Below are positions 15,329 through 24,143 of a stretch of DNA of 64,000 nucleotides, in pieces. Source of the DNA: Lactonifactor sp050944855 (GTDB taxonomy: Bacteria > Bacillota > Clostridia > Lachnospirales > Lachnospiraceae); assembly GCA_050944855.1 (NCBI GenBank), contig JBMNRU010000013.1, positions 1-64,000 of the forward strand. The letters run 5' to 3'. The position numbers and the translations under genes are program-made. Within the stretch, counting starts at the first letter, position 1; each line of letters opens with the position of its first letter. The notes under the pieces were generated by a model. The model was not told the DNA's origin. It was given only the letters and a program-made list of their open reading frames with translations, and ran no database searches.

Positions 15329-16401
15329 TAGTATACCTCCTCTTCTTTCACTTTGCCGTTATAAACATCTTTTGCATAGGCTACAACCTGATCTACCTTT
15401 GCCACTCTCTGATTTGTAGTAAGTGCGTAAGTAGGGAATTTTCCTTTGACTGTAATGATGACATCATCACGCATCTGTCCCATCATATTCACTTCAACGG
15501 TAATAATGCCGCGGCAGGTATCCGGGATTTCCTGAAATGCCTTGCGCGGATATGGCCAAAGCGTGATCGGACGAATCAGCCCCAGTTTAAAGCCTTCTTC
15601 TCTTGCCTGGTTTACCGCGCCTTCTGCTACGCGGGATGAGATTCCGTATGCTACCAGTACGATGTCAGCGTCCTCTACACAGATGCTTTCCCATCTCTGT
15701 TCTGTTTCGCTGATTTCACGCATCTTTTTGAGATAGCCGGCGTTCCATTCATCCACATCCTGGAAATATGTAATGTCGGTAATAACCTTATTTACGTCGC
15801 CTTTTTTGCATCCCTGTACAGCCCATGGCTGATTCATATCATATTCTTTCATAGGCGGAAGAACGCAGGGTTCCACCATCTGACCAATGGTGCCGTCTGA
15901 GAGGATCAGTACCGGATGCATCCATTTTTCAGCCAGTTCAAAGGATTCATATGCCATATCCATATTTTCCTGAACAGAGTTCGGGGCTAAAGTAATCAGA
16001 TGATAGTCGCCGTTGCCGCCGCCTTTGACTGCCTGCCAGTAGTTATCCTGTCCTGCGCAGATAAATCCGTCACCGATACCAAATCGCTGTACACAGGCAG
16101 CAACTGCCGGTACTCCCGCGGAAACCCAGTAAGCGATACCTTCCTGATAAAGGGAAAATCCCGGACCGGAGGTACTTGTCAGGGCACGGGCCCCCAAAGC
16201 ACGGGCTGCAAAAGTCATATTTACACTTGCAATTTCAGATTCGCCCTGAATAAATGTGCCGTTTACCTCAGGCTGCCTCCAGGCCATCCATTCCAGAATT
16301 TCGGATTGAGGCGTGATAGGATATCCGGCATAGAACCGGCATCCGCCGCGTACAGCACCCTCTGCCAGGGCTTCATTGCCTTTCATAATTCTTTTTTCCA
16401 T
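15328..16401 (-). CDS. 2-oxoacid:ferredoxin oxidoreductase, alpha subunit
   Basis: The 357-residue alpha subunit, containing the pyrimidine-binding and C-terminal domains. MKGNEALAEGAVRGGCRFYAGYPITP at the start and TSTSGPGFSLYQEG near residue 80 are signature blocks. The family is shared by 2-oxoglutarate and 2-oxoisovalerate enzymes and sequence alone does not separate them here. Neighbouring buk and ptb genes argue for branched-chain or short acyl products. The start at 16401 has AGGAG nine bases upstream; the TTG at 16407 is too close to it. Confidence 0.92.
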   Translation of the reverse strand: MEKRIMKGNEALAEGAVRGGCRFYAGYPITPQSEILEWMAWRQPEVNGTFIQGESEIASVNMTFAARALGARALTSTSGPGFSLYQEGIAYWVSAGVPAVAACVQRFGIGDGFICAGQDNYWQAVKGGGNGDYHLITLAPNSVQENMDMAYESFELAEKWMHPVLILSDGTIGQMVEPCVLPPMKEYDMNQPWAVQGCKKGDVNKVITDITYFQDVDEWNAGYLKKMREISETEQRWESICVEDADIVLVAYGISSRVAEGAVNQAREEGFKLGLIRPITLWPYPRKAFQEIPDTCRGIITVEVNMMGQMRDDVIITVKGKFPTYALTTNQRVAKVDQVVAYAKDVYNGKVKEEEVY

Positions 16402-16426
16402 ATTCAAAATCTCCTAAAATAATATT

Positions 16427-16624
16427 TTAAAGAATCTCAAATACCAGATCGGGGCACATAGCATAGCAAGAGCCGCACTGGACGCATTTTTCCTGGTTCA
16501 CCTGTACGACCTTTACACCGTGAACGTTGGTTTCCTCAGAAATGGACAATGCCTGTGGTTTGCAGTTTGCTATGCAGAGGTAGCAGCCCTTGCATCTTTC
16601 TACACTTAATTTAATTTTTTCCAT
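16427..16624 (-). CDS. 2-oxoacid:ferredoxin oxidoreductase, delta (ferredoxin) subunit
   Basis: A 65-residue 2[4Fe-4S] subunit carrying electrons from the TPP site to free ferredoxin. Motifs: CKGCYLCIANCKP (residues 10-22) and CVQCGSCYAMCPD near 46-58. ATG 16624 is chosen because GGAGG precedes it; the longer reading upstream crosses the promoter region. It is the first gene of the delta-alpha-beta-gamma operon. Confidence 0.92.
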   Translation of the reverse strand: MEKIKLSVERCKGCYLCIANCKPQALSISEETNVHGVKVVQVNQEKCVQCGSCYAMCPDLVFEIL

Positions 16625-16677
16625 ACAGCGATAACCTCCTTCATAATATACGTATAAGTTTTGCTGTACAGAACACG

Positions 16678-16722
16678 GTTCCGACAAATGGAATTATAGC
16701 ACCGAAAAAAAGTATTCGTCAA
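16678..16722 (-). promoter_or_regulatory. Promoter and operator of the oxidoreductase operon
   Basis: On the minus strand TTGACG (16722-16717), an 18-base spacer and TATAAT (16698-16693). The near-palindrome GTTCC-GACAAAT-GGAAT (16678-16694) covers the end of the -10 and the expected start point. A repressor bound there would block initiation. The same motif recurs at the divergent promoter. Confidence 0.75.
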
Positions 16723-16736
16723 GAGGAAAAATAAAT

Positions 16737-16798
16737 TTGACAACGGAAAATGAATGTGATATTTTTAAAAAATAGAATACTGTTCCGACAAACAGAAC
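16737..16798 (+). promoter_or_regulatory. Promoter and operator of the buk-ptb operon
   Basis: TTGACA (16737-16742), 17 bases, TATTTT (16760-16765) with an upstream TG. The near-palindrome GTTCC-GACAAAC-AGAAC (16782-16798) lies about 10-25 bases after the expected start point, a roadblock position. It shares eleven identical bases (GTTCCGACAAA) with the site at 16678. Confidence 0.75.
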
Positions 16799-16825
16799 GT
16801 TTTACCTGATAGGAGGTATGATCCA

Positions 16826-17884
16826 ATGAGGTTACTAATTATGAACCCGGGTGGGGCTTCTACAAAAGTTGCTGTATATGAGGATGAAAAGGAAGTTTTT
16901 AAAGCATCTATTCCTCATACGGCGGAAGATTTAAAGGAGTTTCCCCATGTGTTTGATCAATATAGTTACAGACGCAGCCTGGTTGTTGAGGAAGTGGAAA
17001 AGGCGGGGTATGGGATATCCAGCTTTGATTGCTTTGTGGGCAGAGGCGGTTTGGTACGTTCCATTCCGGGCGGCACGTATGCGGTGAACGACCGGATGAT
17101 AGAAGATTTGAAAAATGCTGTGGCAGGTGAACATGCGTCTAATCTGGGAGCCGTCATTGCAAAGGAGCTGGGCGATGAGTATGGAAAACCCTCTTATGTA
17201 GTCGATCCGGTAGCGGTAGATGAGATGATGGAAAAAGCCAGGATTTCGGGAATGGCAGAGTTGGAGAGACCCAGCTGGTTTCACGCACTGAATCAGAAGG
17301 CAGTCGCCAGATGGGTGGCCGAGAAATATGGAAAAAGATATGAAGACATGAATATGATCGTGGCGCATCTGGGTTCCGGAAATTCTATCGTGGCACACAA
17401 AAACGGTTTGATGGTAGATGGTACCGGCGGACGGACAAATGGCGCTTTTTCTCCGGAAAGATGCGGTGGACTTCCTACGTATCCTTTAATTGAATTGTGC
17501 TATTCCGGAAAATATACCCATGAAGAAATGGTGAGAAAAGTCAGCGGTTTATCAGGATTTTATGATTATCTTGGCACGAAGGACGCCCAGGAGATTGAGA
17601 CGCGTATCAGTAATGGAGATGAAAAAGCCAGGCTGGTATATGATGCGTACATTTATTCTGTCGCAAAGGAGATATGCTCTCTGGCCGCAGTGTTCCGAGG
17701 AGCGGTGGACTGCATTGTACTTACAGGAGGCATCGCACATTCTTCTTATGTGGCGGATGAGGTAAAACAGATGACCTCTTTCCTTGCCCCGGTGGAAGTG
17801 ATAGCAGGAGAATTTGAAATGACTGCACTTGCACTTGGCGCACTGCGTGTGCTTCGCGGCGAGGAAGAGAGCAGAATCTATTAA
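16826..17884 (+). CDS. buk: Butyrate kinase family acyl kinase
   Basis: A 352-residue ASKHA-fold kinase converting butyryl- or branched acyl-phosphate and ADP to acid and ATP. MNPGGASTKVAVYEDE (residues 6-21) is the phosphate-1 loop; HLGSGNSIVAHKNG and DGTGGRTNGAFSPERCGGLP follow, and LTGGIAHS is the adenosine loop. AGGAGG precedes the ATG. Ptb follows 15 bases later. With the divergent oxidoreductase the most economical substrate is isobutyryl-, 2-methylbutyryl- or isovaleryl-phosphate, though butyrate cannot be excluded. Confidence 0.93.
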   Translation: MRLLIMNPGGASTKVAVYEDEKEVFKASIPHTAEDLKEFPHVFDQYSYRRSLVVEEVEKAGYGISSFDCFVGRGGLVRSIPGGTYAVNDRMIEDLKNAVAGEHASNLGAVIAKELGDEYGKPSYVVDPVAVDEMMEKARISGMAELERPSWFHALNQKAVARWVAEKYGKRYEDMNMIVAHLGSGNSIVAHKNGLMVDGTGGRTNGAFSPERCGGLPTYPLIELCYSGKYTHEEMVRKVSGLSGFYDYLGTKDAQEIETRISNGDEKARLVYDAYIYSVAKEICSLAAVFRGAVDCIVLTGGIAHSSYVADEVKQMTSFLAPVEVIAGEFEMTALALGALRVLRGEEESRIY

Positions 17885-17899
17885 AGAAGGTGTAGAATT

Positions 17900-18799
17900 A
17901 TGATTCGTAATTTTCATGAATTACTGGAAAAAGCAAAGGGTGAAAAAGCAAGGACTGTCAGTGTGGCAGTTGCTGCCGACCGGGTAGTTCTGGAAACTAT
18001 CCGTGATGCGGCGGAAATAGGACTGATCCATCCGATTCTGGTAGGTGACGGAGAAAAGATTGACGCGATCGCAGCTGAGATTGGGCTCAGCGGATATCGT
18101 CTTGTAGATGCTCCGGATGAGACAGAGGCAGTAGAAAAGGCCGTTCGGTTGGTGCATGACCACGAAGCGGAAGTATTGATGAAAGGACTTGTCAATACCT
18201 CCCCCTATTTGCGTGGAATTTTAAATAAAGAGTGGGGACTTCGCACAGAGAGACTGTTAAGCATGCTGGCGGTCTATGAGCATCCGAAATACCATAAGCT
18301 GATTTATTGTTCAGACAGCGGCATCAATGTGGCTCCGGATCTGATGCAGAAGAAAGATATTATGACGAATGCGCTTCTTGCCATGAAAAATCTGGGGATC
18401 GAAAATCCAAAGACAGCGATCCTGGCAGCCAATGAGATGCCAAATGATAAAGTTGCGGCTTCCTACGATGCCGTGCGTCTTGTGGAAATGGTAAAGAACA
18501 AAGAGATACCTCCTTGTATAGCCGAGGGTCCTTTAAGCCTGGACATTACTTTTGACAGGCATGCAGCAGAGCATAAGGGCTTCGCCAGTGAAGTGTCGGG
18601 AGATCCGGATTTTCTGGTATTCCCGTCTATTGAAGCGGGAAATCTTCTGGGGAAATCCTGGTTGTATTTTGATCAGGCAAAATGGGCCGGGATCGTGCTT
18701 GGTGCATCTGCACCTGTGATCTTAGGTTCGCGGTCGGATACGCCTGAGATTAAAATTAATTCTATCGCGCTGGCATGTCTGGCAGCGGATAAATCATAA
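17900..18799 (+). CDS. ptb: Phosphate butyryltransferase family enzyme
   Basis: A 299-residue phosphotransacylase exchanging acyl-CoA and phosphate for acyl-phosphate and CoA. The family blocks are PILVGDGEKIDAIAAEIGL, VLMKGLVNTSPYLRGILN and the C-terminal VFPSIEAGNLLGKSWLYF followed by VILGSRSDTPE. It is directly downstream of buk and the pair yields one ATP per acyl-CoA. Length is normal for Ptb. Confidence 0.93.
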   Translation: MIRNFHELLEKAKGEKARTVSVAVAADRVVLETIRDAAEIGLIHPILVGDGEKIDAIAAEIGLSGYRLVDAPDETEAVEKAVRLVHDHEAEVLMKGLVNTSPYLRGILNKEWGLRTERLLSMLAVYEHPKYHKLIYCSDSGINVAPDLMQKKDIMTNALLAMKNLGIENPKTAILAANEMPNDKVAASYDAVRLVEMVKNKEIPPCIAEGPLSLDITFDRHAAEHKGFASEVSGDPDFLVFPSIEAGNLLGKSWLYFDQAKWAGIVLGASAPVILGSRSDTPEIKINSIALACLAADKS

Positions 18800-18815
18800 A
18801 AAGGGGATGACAAAC

Positions 18816-20000
18816 ATGAATTTTTCAATTCGAATGAGCCGTACCAAGGCTTCGGGTATCCGGGCTGTGCAGAAAAAAATTGCGCAAAAGCCGGGTATCA
18901 TTTCTTTTGCAGCCGGACTTCCGGATCCGAACCTGTATCCGCTTGCAGATCTGAAAACGGCAACGGATAAGCTGATTGAAGAAAATGGAAAGAAAGCATT
19001 TTCTTATGGACTGACAAAAGGATATGGTCCGCTGATCGATCTTCTTGTAGAACGGATGAAAGAAAAAGAAGGGGTAGCATGTACCCGGGATAATATTACC
19101 ATTACCAGTGGTTCCCAACAGGGGCTGGCGCTGGCGGCAATGATGTTCATTGACGAAGGAGATATTGTTATTGCAGAAAATCCCAGTTATTTGGGCGCGA
19201 TCAATGCCTGTCGGCCGTATCATCCTGTTTTTATGGGCGTAGATACGGATGATGAGGGTATGATTATTGAGAAACTGGAAGATGTACTTCAGAAAAATTC
19301 CAACGTCAAGATGATTTATGTCATTCCCAATTTTCAGAATCCCACAGGGAGAGAATGGTCACTGGAGCGCAGAAAGCAGTTTATAGATGTAGTATCTAAG
19401 TATGACGTGATCGTGCTGGAAGACAATCCTTACGGGGAAATTCGTTTTAAGGGAGAATTCCTTCCGAGCCTGAAGTCGCTGGATAAAAAGGGACAGGTAA
19501 TATATCTGGGCTCTTTCTCCAAAATTCTCTGTCCCGGAATGCGTGTGGCATGGATCTGTGCGGCGCCGGAGGTGGCGTCTATGGCAGAACGCATGAAAGA
19601 GTCGTTGGATCTGCAGAGCCCTGAGTTTACACAGATGCAGGCAGTGGCCTATCTGAAATATTTTGATATTGATGCGCACATTAAGGCGATTCAGGAGATA
19701 TATAAAAAGCGCTCCGATCTGATGCTGGATATGATACATCAGTATTTTCCGGCTTCTGTAAAATATACAGAACCGGAGGGCGGCATGTTTTTGTGGCTGG
19801 AGCTGCCCGAAGAGCTGGATGCCAGTGAAATTCTTGACGAGGCCATGGAAGCGGGTGTGGCGTATGTGCCGGGAGATTCTTTTTATGCCAATGAAGGACC
19901 GAAAAATACCATACGTATGAATTACACAACCGTATCGGAAGAACAGATCAGAAAAGGCATCAAAATACTTGGAGATGTCTTTAAAAGGCATATGAAATAG
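18816..20000 (+). CDS. PLP-dependent aminotransferase (class I/II, ARO8/LysN-like)
   Basis: A 394-residue aminotransferase. ITSGSQQGLALAAMMFIDEG binds the cofactor phosphate, PNFQNPTGREWS holds the Asn, and LGSFSKILCPGMRVAW carries the Schiff-base Lys. This branch includes branched-chain, aromatic and 2-aminoadipate aminotransferases. In this operon it probably turns the amino acid into the 2-oxo acid fed to the divergent ferredoxin oxidoreductase. ATG 18816 lies nine bases after AAGGGG; the ATG at 18807 is too close. Confidence 0.88.
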   Translation: MNFSIRMSRTKASGIRAVQKKIAQKPGIISFAAGLPDPNLYPLADLKTATDKLIEENGKKAFSYGLTKGYGPLIDLLVERMKEKEGVACTRDNITITSGSQQGLALAAMMFIDEGDIVIAENPSYLGAINACRPYHPVFMGVDTDDEGMIIEKLEDVLQKNSNVKMIYVIPNFQNPTGREWSLERRKQFIDVVSKYDVIVLEDNPYGEIRFKGEFLPSLKSLDKKGQVIYLGSFSKILCPGMRVAWICAAPEVASMAERMKESLDLQSPEFTQMQAVAYLKYFDIDAHIKAIQEIYKKRSDLMLDMIHQYFPASVKYTEPEGGMFLWLELPEELDASEILDEAMEAGVAYVPGDSFYANEGPKNTIRMNYTTVSEEQIRKGIKILGDVFKRHMK

Positions 20001-20032
20001 TTTACATAAAGGAAATTGTTAGGAGTATGAAA

Positions 20033-21323
20033 ATGAAGAGTAGTAAAAAGCGTGCCGCAGCAGCCTGGGTTATGTGGGGCATTATGATCCTGCCCTATAT
20101 GGTGAATACCTTTCATGCAGTTGCTATGGGAGTGATCCGGCAGGATCTGATCGGAGAATTTCAGCTGTCAGAGAATCAGTTTGTACTTTTGACAAATATG
20201 TTCTCTTATACCTATATGGCAATGCAGATTCCCGCCGGGATTTTGCTGGATAAATTTGGAGCAAAAAAAATATCGGTGGCCGGTGCGCTCATAGCAGCTC
20301 TGGGGACATTGCTTTTTTCCACCGGGGGGCAGTTATCCCGTACTCTTGTTAGGCAGAGCTGCGGTGGGACTGGGCTGTTCCGTAAGCTTTTTGGCGATTC
20401 TGAAAATCAGTTCTCATTGGTTTGAGGAAAAGGTGTTCTGTACGATGTCCGGCGTCACCTGTTTTGTGGGAATGATGGGTGCTATGGCGGCACAGGCGCC
20501 GATGGCGGCTCTGGGACGTCTGCTGGCCTGGCAGACGATTTACAGAGGGCTTGGCGGTTTTATTATAGTAGTAGCTGTATTGGTGCTTTTGGTTGTCAGG
20601 GATACGCCTCAGATGCTGGGGTATGCCCCGGTGGCATCCGCGCAGGACAGTGCAGGAGAAGAGAGAAGTCCCTCCTTTTCTGTGATGCAGGCAGTAAAAA
20701 GCGTTGTGAAAAACAAATGGACCTGGCCGCCCTTTATTTCTTATGGCTGTTTTTATGGCGCGTATATCATTGTAAGCGGTTTTTACGGTTCCAGTATGCT
20801 GCAGTCATTTTATGGCTGTGATGCAGTGGCGGCTTCCTCCGTGATTACCTTTGTTGTATTAGGATGTGCAGCGGGAAGCGTCGTTGTGGATATAGCAGCG
20901 GATCGTCTGCATGAGAGAAGACGTCCTCAGTTGCTCTGCGGAAGTCTGTTTCTGGCAAGCTGGATAGCGCTGCTTCTTTTGATGGGGAAAGGCAGCCTGC
21001 TGCTCATGTATCCTGTGTTTTTTGCTCTTGGATTTTTCAGTACGGGATATGCAGTCTGCTGGTCGGCAGTAAAAGAATGTAACGATAAAGAATACGTCGG
21101 TATCTCTACCTCGATTGCAAATATGGGCGGATATCTGGGCAGTATTATCGTTCCGACAGTAGCGGGACAAATTTACAGCAGCAGTGTGAATGCAGGGGAA
21201 CAGGCGGCTTATCAATATGTATTGATAGGTGCGGCAATGATAACGGTAATTGGTCTGGCTGCTTCCTGGCTGTTAAAGGAAACATATGGACAAAATATTT
21301 ATCAAAAAAAGTATAAGAATTAA
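20033..21323 (+). pseudogene. MFS transporter with a frameshift in a G6 run
   Basis: A major facilitator carrier of about 430 residues and 12 helices, broken into two frames. The first frame (start 20033, behind AGGAG) covers the first four helices and ends at 20425. The second frame covers the rest to 21323. They join at a run of six G at 20324-20329: with five G the text reads STGGSYPVLLLGRAAVGLG without a gap, as expected for MFS helix 4. So one G is inserted. The run may be a slippery phase-variable tract, a true inactivating change or a sequencing error. The protein would move a substrate or product of the amino acid fermentation operon it ends. Confidence 0.85.
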
Positions 21324-21346
21324 TTTATATGAAGAAAAGACAGTGT

Positions 21347-21386
21347 AAAGTGTCGGAAGTGAAAATATTCACAGTCCGGCACTTTT
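21347..21386 (+). terminator. Terminator of the buk-ptb-aminotransferase-MFS operon
   Basis: AAAGTGTCGGA (21347-21357) pairs with TCCGGCACTTT (21375-21385), extended inside by TGAA-AATA-TTCA, followed by TTCTTATTT. Confidence 0.85.
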
Positions 21387-21580
21387 CTTATTTGCTTTTG
21401 GAGGCAAACAGGAAAAGGAGAGAGTGGCAGCGAACTAGACATTGTATTTTTGGAATGTTAAAATATTGAAAAATAATCATACTTAAGGGGCGTGTTGTAA
21501 TGCCGCTCCCAGGGTTTTAAACTGTGGTATGCTCTTTGGGTGTAAATGGGCAGATTATGAAAGGTCAGGAGGGATGTAAA

Positions 21581-22702
21581 TTGAATCATTTTTGGGCGGA
21601 GAAATTTATAGAAAAAGCCAGAGACATGACAGAATATAATATTAACATTATGGATGAAAAAGGAATTATCATAGCCAGCAAGGATGAAAAACGGATCGGG
21701 AAGTTCCATGAAATTGCGTATTGGATTGTGCAGGGAGACGAGGATATCATAGAGGTTCTGGAAGAAGAAAATGAATATATGGGTGTAAGAAATGGCGTTA
21801 TGCTGCCGATTGTACAGAAAGGGAAACGAATAGGAGCTATTGGGGTGACAGGACAGCCGGATCGAGTACGCCAGATTGGGAAGGTCATGCAGTTTGCCAT
21901 AGAGACCATGTATGAATTTGAATTGCAGCATGAACAGAATGTGAAGAAGCAGGGAATGAAGGAACGTTTACTTAATAATTTGCTGTACAAGGAGGATCCT
22001 GATATTGAAAAAGTGCGGGAGGATGCGGATACGCTGGGCTGGAAGGAAGACATCGTAAGAATTCCCGTGTATTTGGAGCTGGATCATATGGCAGATATTC
22101 CTACCGTGCTGAGAAAGTTAAAAACAAATGCTTTTTATGATGGACAGGATATCATATCCGTTATACGGGACGAAGATATTATCATATTTAAAAGTTTTCA
22201 GCAGATTGACAGGGATATTTCCCATTACAAAGAAGTGATTGCAGAGTATTTGTCTTCCAGCATTGCGTATCTGGAAGTTATGGGAGTAGAATACAGGGTT
22301 TTGATAGGAACCTTTCAACAGTATTTTGAACGGTACAGTACGGCATTTGGGCATTGCCTTTGGCTGAAAAAATATAGTAAGGAGACCATTGCTTATTTTT
22401 ATGATTATGTGGACGAGTATATGAAAGAATTAATTACACTGGTGGAATACAGAGATATTTATGATGTATATGCACACCTGATTGACCAAAAGGCGTCAAA
22501 GGATTTTTTGGAAGTGATATATTCTCTGCAGAAGAACAGTTATAATTTCAATACCAGCAGTAAGCAGCTGTTTATTCATAAAAATACCCTGGTATTCCGA
22601 TTCAATAAAATAAAAGAATTATTGGGAATTAACCCGGTGCAGCAGGCAGAAGACAGGGATTTTTTGGAATATCTTTATTATTATATGAAAAACAGGGAAT
22701 AG
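21581..22702 (+). CDS. CdaR-type (sugar diacid recognition / PucR HTH) regulator
   Basis: A 373-residue regulator. Residues 1-130 match the putative sugar-diacid recognition domain: AEKFIEKARDMTEYNINIMD, then IIASKDEKRIGKFHEIA and MLPIVQKGKRIGAIGVTGQP. The C-terminus is a PucR-type helix-turn-helix (NTSSKQLFIHKNTLVFRFNKI, near 320-342). TTG at 21581 is chosen because GGAGG lies eight bases before it; the ATG at 21557 lacks an RBS. It precedes the aldolase/TctABC cluster in the same direction and probably activates it in response to a carboxylic acid (inference). Confidence 0.85.
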   Translation: MNHFWAEKFIEKARDMTEYNINIMDEKGIIIASKDEKRIGKFHEIAYWIVQGDEDIIEVLEEENEYMGVRNGVMLPIVQKGKRIGAIGVTGQPDRVRQIGKVMQFAIETMYEFELQHEQNVKKQGMKERLLNNLLYKEDPDIEKVREDADTLGWKEDIVRIPVYLELDHMADIPTVLRKLKTNAFYDGQDIISVIRDEDIIIFKSFQQIDRDISHYKEVIAEYLSSSIAYLEVMGVEYRVLIGTFQQYFERYSTAFGHCLWLKKYSKETIAYFYDYVDEYMKELITLVEYRDIYDVYAHLIDQKASKDFLEVIYSLQKNSYNFNTSSKQLFIHKNTLVFRFNKIKELLGINPVQQAEDRDFLEYLYYYMKNRE

Positions 22703-22939
22703 AAGATAAATTGGCATAAACGATCCCCTGTTATTTGTAAATATTTATGTTAATGGCACAAAATACGGAATACTTTTTATGCTGACGAAGCATAGGAATT
22801 TTTGCTGTTATCTCATAAAATTAAGTTATTCAAATTACAAGAAATCGTGAGTATGAAAAATGTATTGGCGGTACAGGATACGGGACAGGCTAAAAGGAAA
22901 GACGGCCGCCATGACGATTTAGGAAAGGGAGTGTGACGG
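22703..22939 (+). other. Intergenic region with a possible 27-codon leader ORF
   Basis: No recognised gene. A short reading frame runs from ATG 22853 to TGA 22936 (27 codons, starting MKNVLAVQDTGQAKRKDG). It ends three bases before the aminotransferase ATG and overlaps its AAAGGGAG ribosome binding site. It could couple translation, but its own RBS is weak and codon evidence is thin. No convincing terminator hairpin or -35/-10 pair was found in this gap. Confidence 0.3.
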
Positions 22940-24136
22940 ATGCAGTTATCAGAAAATGCATTAAAGCTGAAACAGTCCGCAACATTTGCAGTCAACACAA
23001 AAAGGATAGAAATGCAGCGACAGGGCTATGATGTAGTAAACTTTGGAGTGGGAGAACCAGATTTTGATACGCCGGATTTTATTAAGGCGGCAGCTGTGGA
23101 AGCCATGGAAAAAGGGCAGACAAAATATACGGCGATCGCGGGTATGCCGGCATTGCGTCAGGCTATCGCAGACAAACTGAAACGGGATAACGGGTTGTGC
23201 TATGCTCCTTCACAGATCGTAGTGGCGAATGGAGCCAGACAGGCAATAGCCAATGGGATTACGGCATTGGTAAATCCAGGTGATGAAGCACTGATCATAT
23301 CCCCCGCCTGGTTTAGTTATCAGCAGCTGGTTCTGATAAACGGCGGTGTCCCGGTACTGGTTCCGGTAAAGAGAGAAGATGATTATCTTCCTACAAGAGA
23401 AGTTCTGGAAAGTAAAGTGACAGAAAAGAGTAAATTATTGATCCTCACTACGCCAAGCAATCCTACAGGACGGATCATGGGGCGTGAAACTCTGGAGATG
23501 CTGGCTGATTTTGCCATTTCTCATGATCTGTATGTGATCTCTGACGAAGTCTATGAAAAAATCGTACTGGATCAGGATGTACAGCATATTTCCATTGCTT
23601 CTCTGGGAGAAGAAATTTATAAACGGACCATTGTGGTAAATGGATTATCAAAAAGTCATGCAATGACCGGGTGGAGAATGGGGTATTCTGCATCCAGCGA
23701 GCAATTGGCCAAAGTCATGACCAATATTCAGAATCATTATACAGCGGGAATTAATACCATGACACAGGTAGCATCTATCACCGCGCTGAATGGGAGTGAA
23801 GACTGTGTGAAAACTATGGTAGATGAGTTCCGTAAAAGAAGAGATTATATTTATGAACGGATCTGCAGGATTCCGGGATTGTATGCGGTAAAGCCCCAGG
23901 GAGCTTTTTATCTCTTTATTGATATTACAGAATTGATCCATAGAAAACACAAGGGGAAAGTAATTAAAAATGCACTGGATTTTGCAGCGGCTCTGCTGGA
24001 AGAAAAAGCAGTTGCAGTGGTGGCATGCGATGATTTTGGCATAGAAAATCATGTGAGAGCTTCTTATGCCACAGATATGGAGAATTTGAAAAAGGGTGCC
24101 GACAGGATAGAGGAATTTGTAAGGGAAATGGAGTGA
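22940..24136 (+). CDS. PLP-dependent aminotransferase (aspartate aminotransferase-like, class I)
   Basis: A 398-residue fold-type I aminotransferase. VNFGVGEPDFDTPDFIK (near residue 33), TTPSNPTGRIM (about 178), SDEVYEKIV and VNGLSKSHAMTGWRMGY (Lys near 238) are the canonical blocks of the AspC/AlaT group. It opens a six- to seven-gene cluster with an aldolase, a tricarboxylate-type transporter, a threonine-dehydratase-like enzyme and an alcohol dehydrogenase. Its likely role is to deaminate the imported amino acid to the 2-oxo acid cleaved by the aldolase. Confidence 0.9.
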   Translation: MQLSENALKLKQSATFAVNTKRIEMQRQGYDVVNFGVGEPDFDTPDFIKAAAVEAMEKGQTKYTAIAGMPALRQAIADKLKRDNGLCYAPSQIVVANGARQAIANGITALVNPGDEALIISPAWFSYQQLVLINGGVPVLVPVKREDDYLPTREVLESKVTEKSKLLILTTPSNPTGRIMGRETLEMLADFAISHDLYVISDEVYEKIVLDQDVQHISIASLGEEIYKRTIVVNGLSKSHAMTGWRMGYSASSEQLAKVMTNIQNHYTAGINTMTQVASITALNGSEDCVKTMVDEFRKRRDYIYERICRIPGLYAVKPQGAFYLFIDITELIHRKHKGKVIKNALDFAAALLEEKAVAVVACDDFGIENHVRASYATDMENLKKGADRIEEFVREME

Positions 24137-24143
24137 AAGAACG

